Origin: Pseudisothecium myosuroides
Lineage: Eukaryota > Streptophyta > Bryopsida > Hypnales > Lembophyllaceae
NCBI GenBank assembly: GCA_951799445.1
Contig: OX637287.1
Coordinates: forward strand, 50,249,724 to 50,313,723
Length of the DNA: 64,000 nt
Reading direction: 5' to 3'
Position numbers and translations under genes: made by a program. Within the stretch, counting starts at the first letter, position 1; the number at the start of each line of letters is the position of its first letter. Under the pieces are notes generated by a model, which saw only the letters and a list, made by a program, of their open reading frames with translations, had not been told where the DNA came from and ran no database searches. Shown here one piece after another: positions 36,278 to 47,472 of the stretch.

Positions 36278-38636
36278 CTAGAAAATAAGGTGGAGTGAAC
36301 AAATTTGAAATGAACCTCATATGATATTTTTTCTGAGAGACTAGGACATGATTGCTTGCAAAACAAAATTTCTCATAATTTTTATTTTAAACATGAATTA
36401 ATTAAAGCTTTCCTTTTAAAATAAGGATCTATTCTTCAATTCTTTAAAAAATAAAAAGCAAAAAATAACTTTTGCTAGCTACTCAAAGTTTAGAGAAAAT
36501 TTTAAAATGATGTACTTCTTTGACAACAAACTTGTTTCTTTTGCCAATTGGCTCATGGGAAAGCTAGAAAAATCCTCCGTTCTATGTAAAAGTTTTAAAA
36601 AAGGATTATTACAGAAATTGCAGTATCAAGGGGCTTTGTGAAATGACATTCTGACTAGCTCATGAAATGCTTAAGTGGTTATTTAAAGTTGCTATATAAG
36701 ATTTGGCAGATGCTTAAGAAATACTTAAGAAATAGGAATAATCATTTTTGAAATTTAAGAAAACAAACCCATCTAAAACAATGTAGAAAAACTTAATTCA
36801 AAAGCAATTATTGTCTGTTAGTAATTGGATTTAAAGTTTACCACCTCTAAATACCGATTTTTTTAGTCATTATGAAAGTCATCCAAATTTTTTAATGTAT
36901 GGTTCTTCAATCTATTGCCATGATAGCAATTTCCAAACACATTAATGCATACCATTTAAAAACATTGCCCCTCAAGATTGATGTTTTAATTAGTTAAAAA
37001 TAGGAAAAAATAAATAAATACATAAAATAAAAATTGGCCATTTGTAACAACACTAGATAAGGAGATGGTCATTCACCCCAAAAAACTCCAAAATAATATT
37101 TTATATACTACAAAATGCAAGCAGAAAGAAGCGCTTTTTGTGGACTTCCATACCACATAAAATTATATTTTTTTAGAATTTCTTTAAACAATAGCTACAA
37201 GTCTACTAGAAGACCATCCCCTCCAAATTTCAACTAAAATTTTGTTTGGGGGGATATTGAATAGTACTAAAAAACTCCAAATTGGCAAGTGTGACATAAA
37301 ATTGGGGGCTATTTTTGGATAGTAAGATATTTTTGAAAATTACAAAAAATTTAGGCAAGGTGTACAATAATCATGAGTACGTTATTTATAAATCTTGAGT
37401 CATTTGGAGCCAAAATGCAAAAGTTATGACCAAAAAACAAATCAACACGCAAGGTGTGACAAAATAGTACTACATGTGTTTTTTGCACTCACCTTGGAAC
37501 GACAAGTGAACTCACTTGCTCAAAAATTGTCAACTACAGTGACTCCCAAAAGTAGTTGGCGACCATATTAATTCTCTCATAAATTTAGAATTTAGAATTA
37601 TGAAGTGAAATTTGGACGTGTTGTACAAAAGGGATTCGACCTTCATATATAATTTCAATTAGAACAAACTACATTTAGACCTATTATTATTTGAATGAAA
37701 TTTCTATGCAAAAATAATTTTTTTGTGAAAAGCCAAAATGTCTCATTTCTTATACCTTGACTAGAATTACATGTATTAAGGTTCATGAATTTTGGATTTT
37801 TATAGATTGAAATCTTGTTGATTGAAATTTGACCTCAAAATCTTGACTTTAAAAAAAAATCACTCTATAAATTGCAAAAAATAAAATAAAAATTCAAAAT
37901 AACATCAAATAACTATATGTATCAAAAGCATATGTTTTTAGCAATTTCTTGTTTGGATTTAGCAGTTTCTTGTTTTTCAAAAACATCGTAGAAGTTACCT
38001 ACCTTTCTAGAGGGCACTATTATCCCCTAAACGTTTGGATGCATCTCCAAAATTGACGATTTGAGAAAAAACATTATAAACTACAATTTGGAAGAATATT
38101 TTGGAATTTGTATACATATGAAAGCTGTAGATTTTGATTTTTAAATTCTATCCGTATGGTTAGATCTACTAATGCTATCACCAATCTTTTTCTATAAATT
38201 TTGAAAATAAAATTTCAGAATTCCTTCTAAATTCAATTACAAGTAAAATATTATCATTTTTTGAGTAAAACTTGTTGGAATGGATTTGAAATAAGGTTCT
38301 CTTCATATGGTGATCTTTTGAAATTTTTGTGACCTTTACATCTTTGACCTCATTTTTGCACATCTAGTTTTGAACTAAAGTCAATGCAAATTGATCACTT
38401 GACATACTTCCACATTTGTAATTTTAGAAATGTATATATTCTAATAACACCAAATCCAACCGATGGATAGGACAACAACTTGATAAAGTATCACCAAAAA
38501 TTAGGATGACTTTCATCCAAGCAGGAATGAGACAGAAACAAGGATTTGAATCTGTTCATCGTCCAGAAAATGGACGTCGGAGCGCTCCAGGGTTATACCT
38601 CTATGCTTTTAGAGCCTGAATTGTTTTAAGACCTCC
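36278..38636. other. AT-rich desert, nothing recognised
   Basis: No gene is supported. Around 37380-37440 the text AAAATGCAAAAGTTATGACCAAAAA resembles the interior of family B elements, so part of this stretch may be an old relative. At 38557-38617 a fragment with GTCCAGAAAATGGACGTCGG and GCGCTCCAGGGTTA matches 56741-56796. Confidence 0.4.
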
Positions 38637-38915
38637 TAAGGTAGGCATCCAAAATGCGCCATTGACCTTAAAGCGCCATCTTCAGTGTGTGTACATCTCC
38701 AAAATCAATTATGTACTGTACCTCTGTGAAAGAAATGCTTTTAGAACCAAACTTTGTTCCTTCATAACTTTTGCATACAGATCCAAATGTCACATTCTTT
38801 TGGTGCGTTGGAACCTCCTTTCCCTTGCCAATAAGAATATATAAGAATTTGAACAGTCTAATAATAGTAATTAGGCACAGTAGCAATTAGTGGCGGTTTT
38901 GGGATACCTACCTTA
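38637..38915. mobile_element. MITE T1, copy 2
   Basis: A 279-bp partner of 8948-9223, with ends TAAGGTAGGCATCC and GGGATACCTACCTTA. The interior is clearly collinear with copy 1, including CTTTTAGAACCAAACTTTGT and GGTGCGTTGGAACCTCCTTT. Confidence 0.75.
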
Positions 38916-39254
38916 CCTTCAGTGTAAGTTAGTTCGTAGTAACCTCAATGTTGTGAACACTGTCCAATTGGCAGCAGCAGAATCAGAGGAAAATTGAACC
39001 TCCCTCCACCTTCATCTCCAGGCGGAAATCTGGGAAGGAAGTCTCTGAAGGACGGTCCTGTCCTGTCCACGTTTCCACGTAACTTAAAACGCCTGTTTCG
39101 AAGCTTACTACGTTAAATGTTGACAGTAGTTCTCTGCCAATTCACCTGGAATTCGGGTTCAATATTCAGGAAGTAATTGATTGGATTGCATCATAAACTC
39201 TGACTAAGATCTAAGTGTCAGCCTCGGGAATCTGCAACCACACAGAGTTTTTTT

Positions 39255-39345
39255 AGTTTTTTCTTTTACACAAATGAAACAGAATTCCATTGCGAAAGAA
39301 GAGTACATGATAGCGGCCAGCCACAAGTGGCCTGGCGGAGACACC
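39255..39345 (-). mobile_element. Possible LINE 3' end, second example
   Basis: Contains GAAACAGAATTCCATTGCGA and AGAGTACATGA after a T-rich run, similar to 35595-35640. No coding part is present. Confidence 0.25.
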
Positions 39346-39385
39346 GACCAGACAGGACAACAGAAACCATACCGAGTCTGGAATA

Positions 39386-39543
39386 CTCCCTCTGTCTCAA
39401 AATAAATCTGTAGGTTTCTGGCTTTTAATTCACACCATTCTTATTTTTTTAAAATTAAAATTAAAAAAAAATTAAAATCTATAGTTTCTAGTGGGAAACT
39501 TACTTAGTCTGAGTACCACAAATTTATTTTGACACAGAGGGAG
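39386..39543. mobile_element. Stowaway-like MITE (Tc1/mariner type)
   Basis: 158 bp with terminal inverted repeats CTCCCTCTGTCTCAAAATAA and its near complement ending TTATTTTGACACAGAGGGAG, flanked on both sides by TA (39384-39385 and 39544-39545). The CTCCCTC..TC.CAAAATAA end and the TA target duplication are the hallmarks of Stowaway MITEs. Confidence 0.85.
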
Positions 39544-39545
39544 TA

Positions 39546-40979
39546 TACAGTAGCAGTAGTGATGAAGTACATTACAGTCAACTCTACAACTGTTTTAAGT
39601 GTGACCAAATACGCGGCTTATTCGTGCAAATGAAGCTATTATTACCTACTGTCTTGTCTACACTGCTTTTTGTTGGTTAGCGTCTTTGAAACATTTCCAA
39701 AGGTTGTTTGCTTCCTGAAGATTCATGAAATGGAGACTAGGATGGTTGTTGGAGTGGTGGCATATCTTTTGTGTAAAGCCTTAAAAAAAGAATTAGAGTT
39801 CTCCGAGAGGTCTTAGGTTCCAATGAAGTTCGCATGGCTTGTTGATCAAACTTGCTGCAGTGACACCCAAATTTGCACGCAATTTGCAAGAGCAACTCTC
39901 CTTCTGATCAAACCTGGAAAGCTCCTTCAGAAAATCTCTTGAAAATGTGCTTCTAAATGGTAAAAGGATGCCTCATAGGCCAAAAAACTGGAAACAGACA
40001 GTGCATGTAAATTCTACTGCTTAGATTTTAAGAGTGGCAAGAAGAATCAAAGGTCATTCTTCATTTTGATATGTCATCAATTGGCTACTGAGTTAACCCC
40101 TCACCAGTCAACAACAGACTTTGCAAATTGACCAATCTCTCAAATTCCTTTTACTGTATTAGCAGTGTTTTAAACATGAATTGATTTAACCTCATCCCAG
40201 AGAGAGCATAGGAGAGTAACAAACAAAAGATTTTGTATCTTAAATTTTTTTCATAAGTTAGGGCAACCATAATCTCTGTGTTTGGCATCTGTTTTTAATG
40301 AACAAGGAGATCATTGTTATTTATATTTATTCCACCCCAAAACACAAATTGTTTTGCGTACATTACACTTCATCTATGTAAAAGGCTACATACATCACAT
40401 GCTAGGTTTGCACAGCTCACATGTGGGACATTATCACAAAAATTGTCCTTCTTCACTTTTCAAAAAAACATATTTTTTAATGTATTTAAATATAAACAGA
40501 CTTGTTAAAAGTGTTAAAATTTCAAATATTTCAACCTTCACACATGAATCATAAGATGCCTAAGTTTGCAAAGTGTGCCAAAAATCTGTAAAGGTTTCTG
40601 TTCAGTAGTACAAAAGCTATATATTCTGTTTCATCCCAAAAATGATGCATTGTCCTCTCCTCGAAAAACACCGAGTCTTATTCAATGTGGCCTCAAAAGT
40701 TCTCTCTCTCTCCTGGATGGTGGGGTTCTAAGCTTAAGCTTAGTCAATGAGGACTCATGTCCGCTTCACAACCCTAATGTAAGTACTGTACCAAAAACCA
40801 CAAACTGAAAAAAACTGACATTATATAATATATACCTCAGTGGCTCAGTCCTAGATTTCTGGACATCAATGAACAACAACATTACTTAATGTCGATTTTG
40901 GTTGCATTATTGGGTTTGTTGTACTTACCTTAAGTGTGAACATCACGTAAACATCAACATCATAGCCACTTCATTTTCA
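39546..40979. other. Intergenic, nothing recognised
   Basis: Several short open frames exist but none has splice context, a domain or a plausible protein composition. No RNA gene or clear repeat was seen. Confidence 0.4.
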
Positions 40980-41350
40980 TATTTTCAGTCCACTTTGCAA
41001 GTCTCAGCTTAACTTCACATACAATCATCTCCCTTTTTGTACATTGCAAGCATGATTGCCATCCTTGTTTTCGTAATTTCAGTCCACTGACTTTGCAATT
41101 TCCACGTCTCAATTTCAAACACTGTGACTGAGCATCAGTCTCACTCTCTGTACATTGCAAACATAATTGACCACTACTCCATTTCCATGATTTCAGTCTC
41201 GCTGTGCTTTCAGCTTAATTTCAAACCCTGTACATTGCAAGCATTATTGCCAATCCATTTTTCTTAATGAAGTCCCACTTTGAACGTCTTCGCAGCCCTT
41301 TCAGCTTAATTTCAAACACACCCCATCATCTCAATTTCTGTACTGTGCAA
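40980..41350. repeat. Imperfect tandem repeat, units of roughly 80-115 bp
   Basis: The words TGTACATTGCAAGCATGATTGCCA (and close variants), TCAGTCCAC and CAGCTTAATTTCAAAC recur at about 41037, 41151, 41229 and, decayed, 41338. Unit length is irregular. Confidence 0.6.
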
Positions 41351-41880
41351 GGAAATGAAGACCATACGGTACCCACGGGTACAACAAGAATGGTGTCGCA
41401 TTGATACTGATGCCTCAGGGCCTGCATGTCAAGAGCAGTAGTTGCTCTCTGGAACTCATGTTCCTCTGCTGTCCTACCCACCATCACGGTTGGCATGGAT
41501 GGATCATAACTGTGTTTTCCCACACAATGTTACCCAAAGGGTTAAAAAAACATGAACGAACAAACAAAAATTGACCAAACAAACAAATGAGCAAAAGTTG
41601 GCCAAACAAATGCATGAACAAATGGACGAAAGTTGGCAAAAAACAACGAATGAACTAAAGTTGGCGAAATGCAGTTTGTACTGGCACGTGGAAGAGGAAA
41701 GTCTCGCACTTGGTTCCAGGTTTATAGCCCACACCCTCAGTGCAGTCTCACACTTAGATTTGAACTTGAAACTCCTCAAGGCTTTCTCCCACCCTTGAGA
41801 GTAACGTAGCAACGCCATGTCGCAAAGTCATGTCATGACCAAGCTATGTCTCTCTCAGTCCCTGGCATTCCTTGGAATGA
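41351..41880. other. Intergenic, with A/C-rich imperfect repeat
   Basis: Around 41550-41670 the words GAACAAACAAA, AAAGTTGGC and CAAACAAATG recur in an imperfect short tandem pattern. The overlapping minus-strand open frame with a repeated LANFCSFV-like peptide is a translation of this repeat. Confidence 0.4.
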
Positions 41881-42560
41881 TGCTCTAAATGCAGCTCTGT
41901 ACAATAGTTGAAGATGGTAGCTAAAGCTGATATTGCTAGATGGCTTGTCACCAGCTTTCAATCTGAGGCGACAGGCTGCAGTTTTCGCGACGTAGACTGT
42001 AATGAATGAGCTTAGCAATATTGTTCAGAGCCTTAAGTTCCTGGTAGCTGGGAACCATGTTCTCAAACTCGTTCTAATTGCGGCCTGGCTTGTGGAAAAG
42101 TCTCAGAAGCTAAGCTTAGCTTGCTTCATGATTTGTCCAAGGCTTCCATTGCATCATTATTGAAGGCGCATGCAAGCTTTGTGGTCTTAACTTTGTCATG
42201 AATGAGCTTAGCTTTTGAGTCTTTGGTGGAGCATGTCTGAGAAGCTGGGAATGGTGTTCCAAAGCTAGTTCTACATTCACTGGTGCCTCATGCAATAGTT
42301 GTAGAACTGAAGCTAAGCCTAGATTGCTTCATGATTTGTCACAAGCTTTGATCTTGCAGTAATTGAAGTGATATTGTTAGTAGTAATATTGCAGGGTAGA
42401 TGTGTGTCATGAATGAGCTACTTCACTTGAATATTTTCTAGGTGTGCAGAAACGAGAATAATAATATTATATCGCTAGCTAGCTAGCCAAACCGCTTTCT
42501 CGATTGCTTGATGACATGTCAATGCAAGCTTTGATCTTGGAGGCGCGAACTGCAATGCTG
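41880..42560. repeat. Imperfect tandem repeat, units of about 205 bp
   Basis: The word TGAATGAGCTTAGC (or TGAATGAGCTACTT) recurs at about 42003, 42199 and 42411. TTGCTTCATGATTTGTC with a following CAAGCTTTGATCTTG recurs at about 42121, 42328 and, diverged, 42506. That gives three to four diverged units upstream of the desaturase gene. Confidence 0.6.
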
Positions 42561-43037
42561 CATTGATATTTCACAAGTGCAGCTAGCTGCTAACGGAGTC
42601 GGGGTTTAAGAGGTTTGAACGAACCTAGCGACGCTACACCCGCTTCAAATGTTTCTGAAAATGTACGCGCGCGACTTGGTTATTCTTCCACGGTCGAATT
42701 GCCAACTTTGAAGAAGCTCCGCTCCCAAGAGTGCAATTTTAAGAGAAGCCTTTGGGTCATGAGCCGTGGTAGATACTCCAGCGATCTCCTTGCGAAAGTG
42801 TGATCGCATTTAGAGAGACGGAGTGTTCTACTCCAATTTCAAATCTGCAGTGAGGGCGACGATCGTTCTTCTCACAGCGCCCACAATCATCGACTTGCAA
42901 GTGCTTGTGTACGCACATCGAGGTTTCAAAGTGTGGACTGTGTGTGTGAGCAGGGTTTAAGTGGTTTCCGAATTTGTAAGTGATTCCCAATACTGGCGAC
43001 AGTCGTAATACTCTGACACTGTTCTTCGTCATCAGCC
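42561..43037 (+). promoter_or_regulatory. Presumed desaturase promoter and leader
   Basis: The stretch immediately upstream of the desaturase ATG is richer in GC and CpG than the flanks. I cannot fix a TATA box or transcription start. The call rests on position. Confidence 0.35.
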
Positions 43038-46000
43038 ATGGCGACCCATGCGCTCGCTCGCGACGCTCATCTCCTTGTCGCCTCGAAATCAACGCCGTCG
43101 CGAAAGCTCTCAAACGTAACGACAAAGTGGAAGCCACTCAAAGTCGTCATGACCACTTCCGTTCCCAGGTGACTATCGCACTTCCACTGTTCAGACCCAT
43201 CTCCTTCCTCTCGCAAATTGAAGCTTCTCGCACAGAATCAGTCAACAACCTTCTAATAGCCCTTTCACGGGATGCCGATCAAGGTTGCAAAATTCCTCTG
43301 CCATTGGCCTGGTCATGAAAGTGGTGAGGTTTCCTGATAGCGCAACATTGAACGCCATGGAGAAGGTAGGGTGTCGTTAAAAATGGATGGAAGAACGTTA
43401 ACAATGCTATTGCAATGCAAGAGAAAGATATTCAGACCGCATTGTCGAGAGAGTGCCTCGTGACAGCAAGCTGTGACCACATTGTCGAAACAAAGCTGTG
43501 ATTCTAAGCAGCTTCTCGAATTTCCTGAGTGCAGAGAGAAAATTGCGCCTCCGCTTCGCAAGACGAAGCCTCCCCAGCGGAGTTTGCAACCCGGGAAGTT
43601 GGAGGTGATCTCTTCCCTGGACTCATGGGCGGAGCGTCACCTGCTTCCCATGCTGAAACCTGTGTCCAAGTCGTGGCAACCGCAGGACTTCCTCCCCGAC
43701 GCTTCCTCCGATGGCTTCTTCGAGGAGGTGCGGGAGCTTCGGCTTCGTGCGTTGGAGCTCCCGGACGACTACTTGGTGTGCTTGGTGGGCGACATGATCA
43801 CGGAGGAGGCGTTGCCAACGTACCAGACCATGTTCAACACGTTCGAGGGTGTGAGGGATCAGACGGGATGCAGTCCAACGCCGTGGGGTGTGTGGATTCG
43901 AGCGTGGACGGCGGAGGAGAATCGGCATGGGGATCTGTTGAATCGTTATTTGTATTTGTCGGGGAGAGTGGATATGAAGATGGTGGAGACGACGACGCAG
44001 TACTTGATCGGATCTGGGATGGTAAGCTTTCTCTCGCCTTCTGCAATTGTAGCTTGAAAACTGATTCTGCACAGGCCTCTGCTTGTGTTTGTTGGTTCCT
44101 TTTTTTAGATTGCAAAGAAAGGTGTTTGCTGCCTGCATTTTTGTTTGCGTTTAGAGCAGTTTCGTTGCCAAGGGTAGCGCTTCTGCGATCGAATCCCGTC
44201 GAGTCTTCATCGTCTGTCTCTATCTGCAATTATACAATCCTGCACAGTTCTCTACTTTCGCGTTCGTTGCTTCCTTCTTTTACATTACAGAGGATGTTGT
44301 TCGTTGAGTTCGTCTTTGTATCTGTTTAGAGCAGTTTCATTGTTCAGGGTGGTGCTTCCACGCTTGAATCCCGTAGAGTCTCCACCATCTCTCTCTATCT
44401 GCAAAGATTGTTGTCCGTTGCCTTCATTTTTGTTTCTGTTTGGTAAGGTTTATCGCGAGGTAGTGCTTCCACGCTTGAATGCCGTAGAGTGTTCACCACC
44501 TCTCTCCATCTTCAATTCTACCTTGAAAACTAATTCTTCATAGTTCTCTGCTTGCGTTTTTTGCTTCCTTTTTGTACATTTGCAAAGACTGTTGTTTATT
44601 GCCTTCATTTTGGTATCTGTTTAGAGGAGTTTCATTGTCAAAGGGCGTGCGTCCTCGCTCGAATCCCTTCGAGTCTTTATCATCCCTCTCCATCTTCATT
44701 GGAAACCAATCCTACACTGTTGTAAACTGGCGTTCGTTGCTTCCCTTTTTTATATTTGCAAAGGATATTGTTCTCTATTCATTCACGGAAGTCGAAGGCT
44801 ACGAGACAGTGTAGTAACCGTAAACCTTCGTCACACCGTCCATACATGGAATTCTCGACAAACTAACTGCTATCCAGATATGAGAATTATTCCAGGATTA
44901 CTACACAGTTCTCTACTTGCGCTCGTTCCTTCCCTTTTTCACAATTGCAAAGGATGTTGCTTACATAACCTTCAGTTTTGTATCTCTCTAGAGCACTTTC
45001 ATCGCATGGGTATCCATCACTTCCACGCTCGAATCCCATAGACTCTTAAATCACAGGAGTCACAGGCAACGTGGCAGATTTTACACACAAAAACCTTCTT
45101 CACACCAACTACAACATGGAACTCCCCTCAAACTAACCGCTGTTCATATATGAGGATTATACCAAAATTATCATTAGTACTAGCATTGTGCGAACAAAAT
45201 TCATCCTCAGCAAAATGTTTTTTTTCCTGTGATTTTGCGGGAAGGTGATAAGGAATGATGCACTCCTGAAGGTTTGAACGCCTACGAATTCTCATGTGAA
45301 TGTTTAAAATGCAAATGAATGCTGCATGGCATGAAGGTTTGAATGCAAACGAATGATTTTTTGAAGGTTTGAATGCCTTTGGTACTGCAGGAGCCCCATA
45401 TTGATCAGAATCCTTACAACGGCTTCATCTACACGTCGTTCCAGGAACGAGCGACGTTCATATCGCACGGCAATACGGCGCGTCACGCCAAGCAAGTGGG
45501 TGAGCACAAGCTGGCCACCATCTGCGGCATCATCGCTTCTGACGAGAAGCGGCACGAGATCGCCTACAGCCGCATCGTGGCCAAGCTCTTCCAGCTCGAC
45601 CCCAACGGAGCCATGCTCGCCTTCCAGGAGATGATGAAGAAAAAGGTAACCAACTCCCATCAAATTCTTTAGCAATTTCCGGTTGAAATGACAACATTTG
45701 TGCTGCTGTACTAAATTCTTGAGCAGTTGCTGTGGATAAAAATGCTTACTATAAATGATTGATTGCTTCAAGAGTACCGCACCTGACTGCTTGGAATTTT
45801 GAGCTTCACTCAGCAAAATCAAGTGAAGAATTGTATCGTTACTAAGCAAGTCAAACGTTCTAGCTCCACAGTGACAATTCCTGACTGAATGGTTTTTTTA
45901 ATTGGTCTGTAGTGATCTGACGTTTATCTGTAGTGGAATAGAGTGCATGCTTAGTCTTAGCTGCTCTAGAATGCTATGACTTGCACACGTGATTAGGGCA

Positions 46001-47472
46001 ATTGGAAACTTTCTGAACTATTGAAAATTTTGTTGGGGAAGATCACCATGCCTGCGCATCTGATGTACGACGGGGAGAATGACCGTCTCTTCGACGACTA
46101 CGCCTCAGTGGCCCAGAGGTGTGGGGTGTACACGGCGCAGGACTACGCCAGCATCATGGAGCATTTGATCGCCTTCTGGGACATTGAGCACTTGACAGGT
46201 GATTTCCATTACTGTAAAACCCACATAGTTGTAGCACCTTGCGTATTTTCTATTATTAGGTGGTTAAATTATAACGTGTACTTCTCGGTGAATCCGAGGG
46301 GATTCCAACGATACAGAGAATGCATCATTTGGATACCAAATACCAACGTTATGAGGAGGGGTCAATTTTTATTGGTAAATGATCTCAAACCAGCGTAAAA
46401 ATTCAGGCTTGAACCAAACAGGTTTCTTTTAGTTTAGACGACTTTGATTCGGACAGAGCAAAATAAATTGGCAACAGATTTATCTTGATTTTATTCTGAA
46501 TCAAGTGGTCCGAACCAACATAAATCTGATGGTCTAACAAGCATTTTCTCGTCCATGAACTCTATTGTTAGGGAGGTATATGTATTTGAAATTAATACGT
46601 ACTCATTGTGCAAGATTTTGGAGTGCCTTTATTTCGGTGGGTGTCAGAATTAGGTTCGGTTGCCTTCTGTTCGAAAAGTTTCTGTTGAAATGGCACAGAT
46701 TTGTGCAGTTGTAAAAAATTTGGCAAAATCCCAGCACGGGGAACATGGCAAATTGCGTAGTACTCGGTGTTCCTTGCATTGTACTTCGCCATGTGCAGTG
46801 CACATTCCTGGACTCCCACAGGTCTGTAACTGGCGTTGTTCCAGGTGGTGTATCTGGCGTTCCCCATTCTGGGATTTTATCCAAAATTTAAATCTAAACC
46901 ATTGCTTATTTTGGAAGGTAGAACACCATTTAAATTATTTTTAAGGTCTAGACCGAAGGGGGAGTGAAGAAGGCTTTGCATCCACAGAAGCTACCATGAG
47001 GAAGTTTGAGTAGCTATCTTACTCAAAAAGCAAGCTTGTGCTACAAGGACAGAGCCTCTCATAGATTCGAGTAGCTATCTTACTCGAAAAACAAGCCAAT
47101 GCTACAAGGATAGAGCCTCGAGCCTCCATAGATTCAAGTAGCTATGTTACACAAAAAGCAAGCCAATGCTCCAAGGACAACAAAGCCTCCCAAAGAACAG
47201 CTGCTTGTTTTTTTTTGTGTCGCATAAGGTGCATCATCAAGAAAACCTCCATGCCATTTTGGAAATATGAAAATGGCCAATTTCTTAACGAATGAATGGT
47301 GTTTTTGACAGGGCTGTCAAGCGAAGCTCAGCAAGCGCAGGACTTCGTGTGTAGGCTGCCTGCTCGCATTCACCGACTGGCCGAGAGGAGTCTGAGCCGA
47401 GCGAAAGGGGAAGATCCTCAGAAGAAGAAGCGCTTCAGCTGGATCCACAACAGAGAGGTGGAGTTGCTCTGA
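43038..47472 (+). CDS. FAB2: Plastid stearoyl-ACP (acyl-ACP) desaturase
   Basis: Soluble di-iron enzyme of the chloroplast stroma that puts the delta-9 double bond into stearoyl-ACP using O2 and ferredoxin electrons, making oleoyl-ACP. Five exons: 43038-43168, 43535-44021, 45391-45645, 46042-46198, 47312-47472, all in frame, giving 396 residues, the normal plant length. Residues 1 to about 40 are rich in S/T/K/R with few acids, like a transit peptide. The conserved core begins near SLDSWAE (71-77). All six iron ligands are present: E134 (MITEEALP), E172 and H175 (EENRHGD), E225 (FQERATF), E258 and H261 (DEKRHE). MPAHLMYDG and the C-terminal [12 protein letters not shown] also fit. The start has a CCATGG context. 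Introns 2 (1,369 bp) and 4 (1,113 bp) carry tandem repeats. It may be one of several paralogues, since plants have small families. Confidence 0.95.
44051..45180. repeat. Intronic minisatellite, desaturase intron 2
   Basis: Four to five diverged units of about 150-190 bp contain, in order, CAGTTCTCTGCTTGCGTT-like, TTTGCAAAGGATGTTGTT-like, TCTGTTTAGAGCAGTTTCAT and CGCTTGAATCCCGTAGAGTC words. The last recurs at about 44193, 44362, 44472, 44658 and 45029. A second word pair, ACATGGAA.TC..CAAACTAAC with TATATGAGGATTAT, occurs at about 44845 and 45114, giving a higher-order repeat. Confidence 0.7.
47008..47195. repeat. Intronic tandem repeat with hairpins, desaturase intron 4
   Basis: Three units of 61-67 bp start with GAGTAGCTATCTTACTC or a variant at 47008, 47069 and 47136, each followed by AAGCAAGC..TGCTACAAGGA and AGAGCCTC. 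Each GAGTA...TACTC word is itself a short inverted repeat. The array ends about 115 bp before the intron 4 acceptor. Confidence 0.7.

Noticed and set aside
41326..41523. Minus-strand 65-codon frame with EEHEFQRATTALDMQALRHQ
   Set aside because: It looks mildly protein-like but has no neighbouring exons, no recognised family and lies beside tandem repeats.
43529..44329. A 266-codon plus-strand frame overlapping the desaturase
   Set aside because: It is a shifted-frame shadow of desaturase exon 2. The true frame carries the di-iron motifs and joins exactly with the other exons.
44155..45030. Possible tRNA T-arm-like words (GATCGAATCCCG) repeated in intron 2
   Set aside because: No acceptor or anticodon stems fold around them. 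They are part of the intronic minisatellite.
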